From positions 1 to 64,000 of the forward strand of contig PHAB01000017.1 of the NCBI GenBank assembly GCA_002840275.1: a DNA stretch of 64,000 bases, read 5' to 3'. The notes under the pieces were generated by a model. The model made no database searches and was not told where the DNA came from. It saw nothing but the letters and a program-made list of their open reading frames with translations. Made by a program: the position numbers and the translations under genes. Positions 34,182-43,220 of the stretch are shown here, in pieces; the first letter of the stretch is position 1; every line of letters starts with the position of its first letter. Source of the DNA: Firmicutes bacterium HGW-Firmicutes-14 (GTDB lineage: Bacteria; Bacillota; Thermincolia; Thermincolales; UBA2595).

Positions 34182-36188
34182 GTGCCCAGACAACTGGTAA
34201 TCGGAAACGGCGGTATGCTGATTAATTTTGACTCCAATTATAATATGAGGGACCTGTATTACCCTTATGTCGGTCAGTGGAACCACATACAGGGTAATAA
34301 GAACTGCATCGGGGTATGGGTTGAGGATAAGTTTACATGGTGTGATGAATCAAGCTGGGAAAGAACCCTCAGGTACAAAAAAGAAACCCTCGCAACATGT
34401 GTAAAACTGAAGAATGAGGAGCTTGGGCTGTTCATGAACTGTCATGATACCGTCCATTACCATGACAATATCTACTTAAAGAAAATTGTGGTGGAAAACC
34501 TTACTGACCGGCAGAGGGAAGTAAGACTGTTCTTTACCCACGATTTTTCCATTGACGAATCAGAAGTGGGCGATACCGCTGTATATGAACCTGACCTGGG
34601 AGTCGTTTACCACTACAAAAAGGGAAAATACTTTATGGCCAACGGTTTTTCCAGCACCGGGGGTATCTACCAGTATGCCACGGGCACCAAGAGATTCAGG
34701 GGTGCGGAAGGCACCTGGAGAGATGCTGAAGACGGTCACCTGCAGGGCAATCCCATAGCCCAGGGTTCTGTTGACAGTACAATAAGTTTCCGGATTGAAC
34801 TCCCGCCCAGGGGCAAGGATGTGGCCTATTACTGGATAGTTATAGGCAAAAATTTTCAGGAGGCCCGCCGCCTTAATGAATATGTCCTGCAGCGGTTCCC
34901 GGAAACAATTATCCAGTCAGTTGAGGCCTATTGGAAACAGTGGGTCAACAAGATCGACTATGAAGGGATTACCCTGCCTGATGATGTAATCGGACTTTTT
35001 AAACGAAGCCTCCTGATTATCCGTACCCAGGTTGACAGGCACGGCGCTATTACTGCGGCCAATGATTCTGACATCATGCAATACAACCGGGACCATTACA
35101 GCTATATGTGGCCAAGGGACGGCGCCCTGGTCTCCTATGCCCTGATCAGGGCCGGGTACCCGGAAATGGTTGAACCTTTCTTCAAATTCTGTGAAAATGC
35201 CCTCACATCAGGAGGTTTCCTGCTCCATAAATATAACCCGGACGGGTCTGTCGGCTCCAGCTGGCACCCGTGGATAAACAACGGTAAACCCCAGCTTCCC
35301 ATCCAGGAAGATGAAACCGCTCTGGTGCTTTTTGCCCTGTGGGAGCATTATAAATATACCAGGGACATCGAATTTGCCCTGGGCCTGTACAGGACCCTTA
35401 TCCGGCCTGCCGGCAATTTTATGGTCAGGTTCATGAGGGAAGAATTCAATCTTCCATACGAAAGCTATGACCTGTGGGAAGAACGCCGGGGAATTTTTAC
35501 CTTTACCGCATCTGCCGTCTATGCAGGGTTAACAGCTGCAGCCAAATTTGCCGACCTGTTTGCCGATTACCTCAGGGCCAAGGTTTACCATGAGGCGGCA
35601 GCCAGGGTGAAAGAAGGAATCCTGGAACACCTTTATGACGGGTCTCTTAACCGTTTTGTCCGGGGTGTTTACGTGAAGGATGACGGTACCCTGCAGAAAG
35701 ACCTGACAATGGAAAGCAGTGTATACGGGGTGGCCAAATTCGGTGTGCTGCCTCCCGGTGATGAGAGGGTTGTATCTACCATGAAGGCCGTGGAATCGGG
35801 TCTTTGGGTTCAGACTGAGGTGGGTGGTATTGCCCGCTATACCAATGATTATTATTTTCGCAAGTCAAGCGATATTGCCCATGTTCCCGGCAACCCGTGG
35901 TTTATCTGCACCCTATGGGTGATTGAATGGTATATAAACAAGGCTCAATCCGTTGACGACCTGGTCAAACCCCTTAATATGCTGCAGTGGGTAACAGGGC
36001 ATGCGATGCCCAGCGGAGTCCTTTCTGAACAGCTGCATCCATATACCGGGGAACCCTTATCCGTTGCCCCGCTGACTTGGTCCCATTCGGCTTATGTATC
36101 GACGGTCAGGCGGTTAATCGATAAAATGAAGGAACTGACATGTACGGAAATATGTCCCCTGCCGCCGATTGGCAGGACTATTGATTGA
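34182..36188 (+). CDS. Glycoside hydrolase family 15 (glucoamylase-like)
   Basis: A 668-residue enzyme without signal peptide, so intracellular. The N-terminal beta-sandwich (about 1-260) is followed by the (alpha/alpha)6 barrel with YMWPRDGALV, the probable catalytic acid in SYDLWEERRG, and the second glutamate in GVLSEQLHPYTGEP before TWSHSAY. It releases glucose from alpha-glucans, or trehalose in some relatives. GTG 34182 follows AAAGGAGG. As last gene of the cluster it would degrade the polymer made by the GH57-GT4 enzyme. Confidence 0.88.
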   Translation: MPRQLVIGNGGMLINFDSNYNMRDLYYPYVGQWNHIQGNKNCIGVWVEDKFTWCDESSWERTLRYKKETLATCVKLKNEELGLFMNCHDTVHYHDNIYLKKIVVENLTDRQREVRLFFTHDFSIDESEVGDTAVYEPDLGVVYHYKKGKYFMANGFSSTGGIYQYATGTKRFRGAEGTWRDAEDGHLQGNPIAQGSVDSTISFRIELPPRGKDVAYYWIVIGKNFQEARRLNEYVLQRFPETIIQSVEAYWKQWVNKIDYEGITLPDDVIGLFKRSLLIIRTQVDRHGAITAANDSDIMQYNRDHYSYMWPRDGALVSYALIRAGYPEMVEPFFKFCENALTSGGFLLHKYNPDGSVGSSWHPWINNGKPQLPIQEDETALVLFALWEHYKYTRDIEFALGLYRTLIRPAGNFMVRFMREEFNLPYESYDLWEERRGIFTFTASAVYAGLTAAAKFADLFADYLRAKVYHEAAARVKEGILEHLYDGSLNRFVRGVYVKDDGTLQKDLTMESSVYGVAKFGVLPPGDERVVSTMKAVESGLWVQTEVGGIARYTNDYYFRKSSDIAHVPGNPWFICTLWVIEWYINKAQSVDDLVKPLNMLQWVTGHAMPSGVLSEQLHPYTGEPLSVAPLTWSHSAYVSTVRRLIDKMKELTCTEICPLPPIGRTID

Positions 36189-36215
36189 TTAACGAGCTGA
36201 ATTAGCATTAAACTG

Positions 36216-36247
36216 GGGGTCTCCATAGAAAATGGGGCCCCTATTTC
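36216..36247 (+). terminator. Probable terminator after the GH15 gene
   Basis: GGGGTCTCCAT pairs with ATGGGGCCCC (36232-36241) across a 5-nt loop, followed by a weak T-rich TATTTCT. Confidence 0.6.
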
Positions 36248-36264
36248 TACATGGAACAAAATTA

Positions 36265-36273
36265 TGTTATAAT
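36265..36273 (+). promoter_or_regulatory. Extended -10 promoter giving a near-leaderless ABC transcript
   Basis: TG-T-TATAAT (36265-36273) is a perfect extended -10. The ATG at 36283 is only 10 bases downstream, so transcription should start within about three bases of the start codon. No ribosome-binding site is present. Confidence 0.55.
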
Positions 36274-36282
36274 TATTAAGTT

Positions 36283-37272
36283 ATGAGTGATAATACAGGT
36301 ATATCAGGCAAAAAGAACAAAATAATTGAATCCCGGGACCTGGTGAAGAAGTTCGGTGATTTTGAGGCTGTGAAGGGAGTCTCTTTTTCCGTTTTTCAGG
36401 GTGAGTGCTTTGGACTCCTGGGGCCGAACGGCGCCGGGAAAACATCCATTGTGAAGATGATTTATGGATTCTCCCCTATTACTTCCGGGGAGATGCAGGT
36501 TTTCGGAGAAGATATTTCCGCCAGGGCAAGGGCCATCAAGACCCGTATCGGGGTGGTCCCTCAGGAGGACAACCTTGACCCGGAGCTGTCCGTATGGGAT
36601 AATCTGATGGTTTATGCCGGGTACTTTAGGATAAAAAGGGAACAGGCCCGGGAAAGGGCTGGGCAGGTGCTTGACCTGATGGAACTTACGGAAAAGGCAG
36701 ACACCGCGGTTAATGACCTCTCAGGCGGTATGAAAAGACGGCTGACCTTGGGCAGGGCCCTGATTAATGAACCGGAACTGCTTATCCTGGACGAACCTAC
36801 CACAGGCCTTGATCCATACGCCCGCCACCTTTTGTGGCAAAGGCTGAGGCGCCTGAAGGAAGCGGGGACAACCATGCTCCTGACCACCCATTACCTGGAG
36901 GAGGCTGAACAGTTGTGTGACAGGCTGCTCATCCTGGACAGGGGGGAAATACTGGAAGAGGGTTCACCTGCTGACCTGGTGGAAATTCACGTTGGCAGGG
37001 AAGTACTTGAACTGGGTATTGGCTACGAAGAAATCGCTTCCCTGACCGAAGGGGCAGGGGACCTGGTCAAGGATTATCATGTCCTGGGTGACAATGTCCT
37101 GCTGTTTACCAACCGGGGGCAGGCGCTTTCAGACCTGGTTGCCGGCAATGCGGAAAAGATGAGCATCACCCTGTTTTACAGGCGGCTCAGACCGTCAAAT
37201 CTGGAAGACGTCTTTCTTAAACTGACGGGAAAGACCCTGGAGGATATTCCCCAGGGTCCCGAAGGATATTAA
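36283..37272 (+). CDS. ABC-2 type transporter ATP-binding protein (DrrA/NodI-like)
   Basis: A 329-residue ATPase. Walker A is GPNGAGKTS, the signature LSGGMKRRLTLGRAL, Walker B LLILDEPTTGLDP and the H-loop TTHYLEEAEQ. A C-terminal extension of about 90 residues is typical of DrrA/NodI/CcmA-like exporters. The ATG lacks a ribosome-binding site and sits directly after an extended -10, so it may be translated from a leaderless mRNA; ATG 36283 also has MSDN-type low-complexity sequence after it. The permease follows 80 bases later. Confidence 0.9.
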   Translation: MSDNTGISGKKNKIIESRDLVKKFGDFEAVKGVSFSVFQGECFGLLGPNGAGKTSIVKMIYGFSPITSGEMQVFGEDISARARAIKTRIGVVPQEDNLDPELSVWDNLMVYAGYFRIKREQARERAGQVLDLMELTEKADTAVNDLSGGMKRRLTLGRALINEPELLILDEPTTGLDPYARHLLWQRLRRLKEAGTTMLLTTHYLEEAEQLCDRLLILDRGEILEEGSPADLVEIHVGREVLELGIGYEEIASLTEGAGDLVKDYHVLGDNVLLFTNRGQALSDLVAGNAEKMSITLFYRRLRPSNLEDVFLKLTGKTLEDIPQGPEGY

Positions 37273-37282
37273 ATAAATTAGC

Positions 37283-37322
37283 AGCTAGTGCCCCATCCGG
37301 CAACATTACCTGAAGGGGCACT
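37283..37322 (+). repeat. Hairpin copy of the AGTGCCCC...GGCAAC repeat
   Basis: AGTGCCCC (37287-37294) pairs with GGGGCACT (37315-37322). The left half matches 13139-13164 with three changes. It lies between the ABC ATPase and permease genes, without a T tract, so it may tune expression between them or protect the mRNA. Confidence 0.55.
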
Positions 37323-37352
37323 GAATAAACGAATAAGCATCGAGGTGATTAG

Positions 37353-38159
37353 ATGGCCAGGACAGCACAACTTCTGAAGGGGGTTGCCACCCTCCCGGAT
37401 ATTTCATGGCCGTTGGTGGGAAGGGTATTTTACCGCAATTTTAAAGTTTTTATGAAGACATGGAAGGCAAATATTATGTTCAACTTTGTAGAACCTGTCC
37501 TGTATCTCTGGGCCATGGGATTTGGACTTGGGGTTTATGTCAGTAAAATTAACGGGCTTTCTTACATAGAATTCCTGGCCCCCGGTCTGATCGCTTCATC
37601 GGCGATGTTTTCAACCTGTTATGAGATGACTTATGACAGTTTTACCAGGATGAACTACCACAAGACCTTCCATGCCATGGCTGCCACACCTGTAAGTATG
37701 GATGATGTCCTGATGGGTGAGATTATTTACGGGACGTTCAAGGGGATGCTGTATGGTACGGTCTTTTTCATGATTACTTTTTTGTTCGGGCTGGTGAAGT
37801 CCCCTCTGGCATTGTTTGTGCCGGTACCGCTGTTCCTGCTGACCCTGTGCTTTTCCATCCTGTGCCTTATCTGGGTAAGTATTGCCCCTAATTATGACTT
37901 CTTCGGGTATTTTTTTACCCTGTTTGTTTCACCGATGTTTCTTCTTTCCGGAATATTTTTCCCGGTAGAGAACCTGCCGGCAGGAATCCGCTTCCTGCCA
38001 TGGCTTACACCTTTGTATCACGCCGTGGAAATTATCCGCCCCCTGGTGCTGGGCCAGGTGACGGGGGCCGTCCTGGTACACCTGGGATGGCTCGCCGCCT
38101 TTGTGGCCCTGACACTGAGACTGCCTCTGGTGATGGTCAAAAACCGGCTGGTCCAGTGA
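37353..38159 (+). CDS. ABC-2 type transporter permease (NodJ/DrrB-like)
   Basis: A 268-residue membrane protein with about six helices. EFLAPGLIASSAMFSTCYEM and FTRMNYHKTFHAMAATPV followed by the VLMGEI motif are typical of the ABC-2 NodJ/DrrB family. It would form an exporter with the preceding ATPase. ATG 37353 follows GAGGTGA. The substrate is unknown; relatives export drugs, lipo-oligosaccharides or polysaccharides. Confidence 0.88.
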   Translation: MARTAQLLKGVATLPDISWPLVGRVFYRNFKVFMKTWKANIMFNFVEPVLYLWAMGFGLGVYVSKINGLSYIEFLAPGLIASSAMFSTCYEMTYDSFTRMNYHKTFHAMAATPVSMDDVLMGEIIYGTFKGMLYGTVFFMITFLFGLVKSPLALFVPVPLFLLTLCFSILCLIWVSIAPNYDFFGYFFTLFVSPMFLLSGIFFPVENLPAGIRFLPWLTPLYHAVEIIRPLVLGQVTGAVLVHLGWLAAFVALTLRLPLVMVKNRLVQ

Positions 38160-38164
38160 GGCTC

Positions 38165-38641
38165 CTATTTGACGATATTGAGCTTATAAAGTCCGAGTTT
38201 AATGTATTCCATGATAACCAGCCTGGCAATGCGCACCTGTTCGGCGCCGGAGGCATTGTAGAACTCACTGTCGGGTACAGGGGCCGATACTGTCTTTATT
38301 CCCTTGTCTTCAAACATCGTTTTTGCTCTCAGGGTGTGGTAAGGGGATGTTACCAGTATCACTGATTCAAGCTTATTTTTCAGAAGGATTTGTTTAACAA
38401 ACAGGGTGTTCTGCCATGTGCTTTCCGAGTGTCCTTCCATGATTATTGATGCTATTGGAAACCCATCGCTAATCGCCATCCCGGCCATTGCCTCTGCTTC
38501 CGAGGGGTTACCCCACAGGTTCCCACCGGAGAAGATCAGGTTCCTGCCGTAACCTTTTTGGTATAAGTTGACCCCGTATTTGTAACGCTCCAGAGTGCTT
38601 CTGCCCAGTTGGCCTTCCTTTGCCCAGCCACCGCTCAGCAC
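38165..38641 (-). CDS. YdcF/SanA-family (DUF218) protein with a disrupted start
   Basis: A DUF218 protein: VVLSGGWAKEGQLGRSTLERY, SGGNLWGNPSEAEAMAG, then SESTWQNT and VTSPYHTLRAK. Family members act in envelope or vancomycin-resistance biology in an undefined way. The first canonical in-frame start is GTG 38641, but the frame stays open further upstream and encodes a membrane helix (FIFISLVILFFVFLYTPL) and LVVEDPLKKSDAIV, which homologues possess. A strong AAAGGAGGGG and ATG at 38780 lie just ahead, one base out of frame. A frameshift near 38755-38775 is likely, real or a sequencing error. It converges on the ABC permease gene, with 5 bases between. Confidence 0.75.
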   Translation of the reverse strand: MLSGGWAKEGQLGRSTLERYKYGVNLYQKGYGRNLIFSGGNLWGNPSEAEAMAGMAISDGFPIASIIMEGHSESTWQNTLFVKQILLKNKLESVILVTSPYHTLRAKTMFEDKGIKTVSAPVPDSEFYNASGAEQVRIARLVIMEYIKLGLYKLNIVK

Positions 38642-38903
38642 AACTATGGCGTCGGATTTTTTCAGTGGGTCTTCTACTACCAGGGGGGCAGCGATATATT
38701 GGACCAGGGGAGTATACAGGAAGACAAAAAAGAGGATTACCAGGCTAATGAAAATAAATTTTAACCTGCTCGTACCACATCCCCTCCTTTGGTCTGGATT
38801 TTTCCGGACTTTTGTGTTTTCATTCTACATCCGGCCGGAGAAGTCCTGCATATAATCACCGGCACCCGGGCAATGTAAGGATACCTGTATTTTAGGGGGT
38901 AAT

Positions 38904-39158
38904 GTGGTGGAGTATGGGTGCCCTTTATGTAACGGAATTGCCGGGGTTAACGAACGGTGCTCTTCCTGTGGTCAGTTGATGAGGGATGCCGGGATGGTAG
39001 AAGATTATTATGGGCCATACAGCCCCTACGATAATATGGACCGGTATGAACCACCCTTATTCTGGGAACTTGCGGACAGGATGCCCTGTGTCCATTTGTT
39101 TTCGTGTTCCAAGTGCGGTTATGACAAACGTGTGGGTATTCAAAGAGCATTTTTTTAA
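38904..39158 (+). CDS. Small zinc-ribbon protein
   Basis: An 84-residue protein with CPLC and CSSC in the first 25 residues and C-V-H-L-F-SCSKCGYDKR near the end, which together could bind one or two zinc ions. Acidic Tyr-rich residues lie between. Start is GTG 38904 or 38907 behind AGGGGGT. The function is unknown. Confidence 0.65.
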   Translation: MVEYGCPLCNGIAGVNERCSSCGQLMRDAGMVEDYYGPYSPYDNMDRYEPPLFWELADRMPCVHLFSCSKCGYDKRVGIQRAFF

Positions 39159-39214
39159 CTAATCAGTTGTAATCAGACCCCAAAAAGAATTATAATGAAT
39201 GAAGAAACCATAAT

Positions 39215-39559
39215 TTGGCGAAAAAGGTGGTTTTATTGCACTTCTTTTTGTTTATCATCCCGGCAGCGGTCATTTTATTTGAATATACCGCGGTTTCGGC
39301 GGCTTTTGCATATGCCAGGTTTGCTGTTGAGGTACCGCTGCAGACGGTCAGCCTGCTGGGCGGAGTTTTGGAGGTTGGAGGGAACCTGCCTTATGATGCC
39401 GTCCCCAATGCCGTGGTTGCCCTGCACCTTACGGCCCTGGTAATGAGCGTGTTTTATTTCGTATATTTTGTGGTTTATGGTACTGATTCCGGGGATGACA
39501 GCCAGACATTGGCCCGGGAGGAAGATAACATACAGCTGCCTCCCCCTCAAGAGGGATAA
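39215..39559 (+). CDS. Small membrane protein, unknown
   Basis: Up to 114 residues with two hydrophobic segments (FFLFIIPAAVILFEYTAVSA near the start and LHLTALVMSVFYFVYFVVYG near 70-90) and an acidic tail. The start is unclear: TTG 39215 has no good site, and TTG 39236 is better placed behind AAAAGGTGG. It precedes sfsA by 47 bases. Confidence 0.5.
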   Translation: MAKKVVLLHFFLFIIPAAVILFEYTAVSAAFAYARFAVEVPLQTVSLLGGVLEVGGNLPYDAVPNAVVALHLTALVMSVFYFVYFVVYGTDSGDDSQTLAREEDNIQLPPPQEG

Positions 39560-39606
39560 GATGACAGATCCTTTTGAGGGCTTTATTTTTACCCGGGGGG
39601 AGTATA

Positions 39607-40284
39607 ATGATTAAGGCACAGTTTGTGGAACGAAGGAACAGGTTTATGGCCCTGGTCAGACTTGAATCCGGAGAAACGGTGGCTGCCCATGTTCCAAATT
39701 CGGGAAGGCTCAGGGAACTGTTCAGGCCGGGAAGGGAGATATACCTGGAAGAAAAACCGGAACCCCACAGGGTCACAAAATATGACCTTGCTCTGGTCGA
39801 ATATAACGGGAACCTGGTTTCCGTTGATGCCCGGGTACCCAACAGGGTGGTGGCTGATGCTGTCGAAAACAGGGAACTCCCGGAATTCAGCGGCTATAGA
39901 GTAGTCCGGCAGGAAGTGAAATACGGGGCCAGCAGGCTTGATATGCTCCTGGAAAACAAAAACGGCCTCCGGTTTTATGTGGAAGTCAAGTCAGTTACAC
40001 TCGTGAAGGATGGGATAGCCATGTTTCCTGATGCACCCACGGTAAGGGGCGCCCGGCACATGGCAGAACTGGCGGGTGCGGTTGCCAAAGGGTACCGTGG
40101 TGCGGCAGTGTTCCTTATCCAGAGGGAGGATGCCCGGGCTTTCACACCCAATGACACGACTGACCCCAATTTTGGTGAGGCCCTTAGAGAAGCCGCGGGC
40201 ATGGGTGTTGAAATATATGCGTTTTTGTGCAATGTGTCCGTGATGGGGGTAAGGATAACAAGGCCCATCCCGGTATGGCTGTGA
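39607..40284 (+). CDS. sfsA: DNA/RNA nuclease SfsA
   Basis: A 225-residue protein with VAAHVPNSGRL, the central SRLDMLLEN and FYVEVKSVTLV with acidic residues of a PD-(D/E)XK-like site, and MFPDAPTVRGARHM. SfsA was first named as a sugar fermentation stimulation protein; family members have nuclease activity. ATG 39607 follows GGGGGGAG. Confidence 0.88.
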   Translation: MIKAQFVERRNRFMALVRLESGETVAAHVPNSGRLRELFRPGREIYLEEKPEPHRVTKYDLALVEYNGNLVSVDARVPNRVVADAVENRELPEFSGYRVVRQEVKYGASRLDMLLENKNGLRFYVEVKSVTLVKDGIAMFPDAPTVRGARHMAELAGAVAKGYRGAAVFLIQREDARAFTPNDTTDPNFGEALREAAGMGVEIYAFLCNVSVMGVRITRPIPVWL

Positions 40285-40317
40285 AAATGTTTTTCGCAAA
40301 CCGGAAGGACGGTATTT

Positions 40318-41499
40318 ATGGAGAAAAACAAGATGCTTTTGAAAGGATACCCTGTATCACTCCATGGATTATCAGAGAGCAAAGGGTTGGTTGAGGTACA
40401 GGCAGGTAAGATAACTTATGCCGGCGAAAGCGGGGTATTGTTTCCCGGCAGCGGACACCGGATATATGATTTCGGGACAGGTTATATATGCCCGGGGTTC
40501 ATAGACCTGCATGTCCATGGCTCCGGTGGTGCGGATGTTATGGATGGTTCCCTGGAAGCCCTGGACCGGATGTCAAAAGTACTGGCAGAAGGCGGGACCA
40601 CCTCTTACCTGGCTACTACGATGTCTGCTCCGCGCCATGTAATGGCTGAAGCTGTACGCAGTGCGTCAGTGGCTGCAAAAAGGGGGACAAAGGGAGCAAA
40701 AATACTGGGTGTTCACCTGGAAGGACCATTTTTAAACCCGGCCCAAAAAGGCTCCCAAAAGGAAGAATTCCTCCGTCTCCCCAATATCGAGGAATTGAAG
40801 GAATACATTGATTTAAGCGGCGGCCTGGCAAGTATGATTACATTGGCTCCCGAATTGCCTGGAGCCATGGAATTGATTGAATATGCCGCCGGCCGGGGAT
40901 TGGTTGTTTCCCTGGGGCATTCCGTTGCCTCCATCGCCCATGTCAACGAGGCCTGCAGGGCGGGGCTGAGCCATGTTTCTCATGCTTTTAATGCAATGGG
41001 CGGGCTGCATCACCGCGAACCGGGAGCAACAGGGGCTATCCTGAGCATGGAGCAGTTAACCGCTGATATTATTGCAGACGGCCTGCATGTCCATCCCAGT
41101 GTGATAAATATTCTTATCAAAGTCAAAGGCATATACAATATATGTGTCATTACCGATTGTATGCGGGCAGGCGCCATGGGAGACGGCATATTTGAACTTG
41201 GCGGTCAGAGGGTGATAGTCAAAAACGGTGAAGCCCGCCTGGAGGATGGTACTATTTCGGGAAGCACATCCAGTATGGCCGGGATGATTAAAACCCTGGT
41301 GGAAAAAGTCAGGCTATCTGTGCCTGATGCTGTCAGGATGGTATCGGCCAATCCCGCCAGGCTGCTTGGGATTGATTCCAAGGGGGTCCTCAGGGAGGGT
41401 AAGGATGCTGATATTGTGGTTATGGACCGCAGGTTTAATATCCTGATGACAATAGTGGAAGGTAAAATCGTATACGAAAAACCGCCCCGGCAGCAGTAG
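40318..41499 (+). CDS. nagA: N-acetylglucosamine-6-phosphate deacetylase
   Basis: A 393-residue amidohydrolase. The metal-binding PGFIDLHVHGSGG, HLEGPF, SLGHS, SHAFNAMGG and catalytic TDCM motifs are in the right order. It converts GlcNAc-6-phosphate to glucosamine-6-phosphate in amino-sugar recycling. No nagB or transporter is adjacent. ATG 40318 follows GGAAGGACGG. It converges on dgkA. Confidence 0.92.
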   Translation: MEKNKMLLKGYPVSLHGLSESKGLVEVQAGKITYAGESGVLFPGSGHRIYDFGTGYICPGFIDLHVHGSGGADVMDGSLEALDRMSKVLAEGGTTSYLATTMSAPRHVMAEAVRSASVAAKRGTKGAKILGVHLEGPFLNPAQKGSQKEEFLRLPNIEELKEYIDLSGGLASMITLAPELPGAMELIEYAAGRGLVVSLGHSVASIAHVNEACRAGLSHVSHAFNAMGGLHHREPGATGAILSMEQLTADIIADGLHVHPSVINILIKVKGIYNICVITDCMRAGAMGDGIFELGGQRVIVKNGEARLEDGTISGSTSSMAGMIKTLVEKVRLSVPDAVRMVSANPARLLGIDSKGVLREGKDADIVVMDRRFNILMTIVEGKIVYEKPPRQQ

Positions 41500-41523
41500 T
41501 TTCAGCTGCAGGCGGCAATAGTC

Positions 41524-41892
41524 TCAGCTCCCGGTAAAAATGTTCGCCAAGAGTATGGCAAAAAAGACTGTCACAGATGTGATAACACATAAAAAGACCG
41601 CACAGGCAGCGACATCTTTAGCTATCTTGACCTTGGGGTGGTACCTTCCCTGGATTTCCAGATTAAGGGTTATTTCAATTGCGGTATTAAGGATTTCTGC
41701 CACCAGGGTGACCATTACCGTAAAAAATACAACCACTGTTTGGAGGACAGAAAAACCGATCAGGGGGCACAGTATAAGCGCCAAAATGGCTATACCCAGG
41801 AGAAGCTTGCTGTTTTTCTCTTCTTTCATGAGGTATACCAGGCCTTCCAGGGCATACCCGCCGGCTCTTAAAATTCTTAATATTTCATTCAT
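41524..41892 (-). CDS. dgkA: Diacylglycerol/undecaprenol kinase
   Basis: A 122-residue protein with three transmembrane helices and the family motif AEILNTAIE near residue 66. Gram-positive DgkA enzymes phosphorylate undecaprenol to recycle the wall lipid carrier, which fits the nearby wall genes. ATG 41892 has a weak GGAGGGGTC site. It is divergent from the MetE-like gene. Confidence 0.88.
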   Translation of the reverse strand: MNEILRILRAGGYALEGLVYLMKEEKNSKLLLGIAILALILCPLIGFSVLQTVVVFFTVMVTLVAEILNTAIEITLNLEIQGRYHPKVKIAKDVAACAVFLCVITSVTVFFAILLANIFTGS

Positions 41893-42060
41893 GTGACCCC
41901 TCCATGGTTTTTTAATAGTATTTCTGATTGTTTATGACAAAATCCTCCAGGGTGACAGTTGATTTTTTAGGAATTTGTGTATATTATTAAGCAATCTTTT
42001 ATCCGAATCACAATATATTAGTGCCAACTAACATATAATAACAGTATTGGAGGGCTCAAC

Positions 42061-43137
42061 ATGAATTTCAAACCCGGATGCCTTGCCACAGGGATTGGCA
42101 GTACCCCCCATCATGACCCGGAAGAGGCGGTCAGGTTCGTCCTGTCATATTTTCCGGAAATCCCAAACTGGCCCCAGGTACCTAACCGGGGGAGCGAGGA
42201 GGGGTTTATTAACCAGTTTATCGCACCCCTGGTAAAGCTTGGCCTGGTAATCGAAAAAGACGGCAAGTTCTTTTTTGATACCCACCAGGAAGAATGGGGA
42301 GTGAAACTGGCCGGGTTTTATGAGCTTTTTATGGCTGCTATGGAGGGAGACGAACAGGCTCTTGATTTTTTCAGTTTCCCTGAACTTTCTGCATCAGGGT
42401 TTTACGCCTTTGTCAGGCATATTGAGAAAAACGGTCCTGGAACTGCCGGGTATCTTAAGGGCCAGATAAGCGGTCCCCTGACTATCGGTCTGGCTATGAC
42501 GGACCAGGACAGAAGGTCTATATATTACAATCCTCAGGGCAGGGATGTCCTTGTAAAGACCCTGGCCCTCCAGGGCATGATCCAGGCAAAAACCCTGGGG
42601 CGGTTTGGGATTCCCGTGATAGTCTTTGTTGATGACCCAGGCCTTTATGCCCCTGGTCAGTCACCTTACATAACCCTGAAGAAAAATGAAATTATCGATG
42701 AACTAAACAGTATTTATGATGCAATCCGGGGGCAAGGCGCGATGACAGGGACCCATTGTTGTGCCGGGATGGACTGGTCCATTCTTTTTGAATCTGAAGT
42801 CGATATCGTCAGCTTTGATGCTTTTGAGTATTTTGTTTCAGTATCCAGCTATACCGGTGAACTTAAAAAGTTTGTTGACAGGGGCGGGGTCCTGGCCTGG
42901 GGTATTGTCCCTACTTCCTCAGAAAATGTTGCCGGGGAGACGGTGGAATCTCTCAGGGAACGGCTGGAATCTCAAATAGAGTATCTTGTTAACAAAGGTT
43001 TTGACCGCAAAGTACTACTGCAACAAGCCCTGATTACTCCCAGCTGTGGCACCGGGACACTGACCATGGATACGGCTGCCAGGGTCCATGAACTGACCGG
43101 GGATTTATCACGAAAATTGAGGGGCATTAAGGGTTAA
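42061..43137 (+). CDS. UROD/MetE-like protein (methionine synthase II C-terminal fold)
   Basis: A 358-residue TIM-barrel protein. The N-terminal TGIGSTPHHDPEEAV and the zinc-site motifs GTHCCAGMDW and TPSCGTGTL correspond to the H, C and C ligands of cobalamin-independent methionine synthase (MetE) and related methyltransferases. It lacks the MetE N-terminal half, like core-MetE and UROD-type methyltransferases. The substrate is not determined. ATG 42061 follows TTGGAGGG, and TATAAT lies near 42031. Confidence 0.8.
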   Translation: MNFKPGCLATGIGSTPHHDPEEAVRFVLSYFPEIPNWPQVPNRGSEEGFINQFIAPLVKLGLVIEKDGKFFFDTHQEEWGVKLAGFYELFMAAMEGDEQALDFFSFPELSASGFYAFVRHIEKNGPGTAGYLKGQISGPLTIGLAMTDQDRRSIYYNPQGRDVLVKTLALQGMIQAKTLGRFGIPVIVFVDDPGLYAPGQSPYITLKKNEIIDELNSIYDAIRGQGAMTGTHCCAGMDWSILFESEVDIVSFDAFEYFVSVSSYTGELKKFVDRGGVLAWGIVPTSSENVAGETVESLRERLESQIEYLVNKGFDRKVLLQQALITPSCGTGTLTMDTAARVHELTGDLSRKLRGIKG

Positions 43138-43220
43138 CTTAATAGGGCAAATTGATAAAATTTGGGCAGAGAGAGGGGGTTTGACCTATCAAAGGGAAAC
43201 GCTTCAGGATTTTTATTTAC

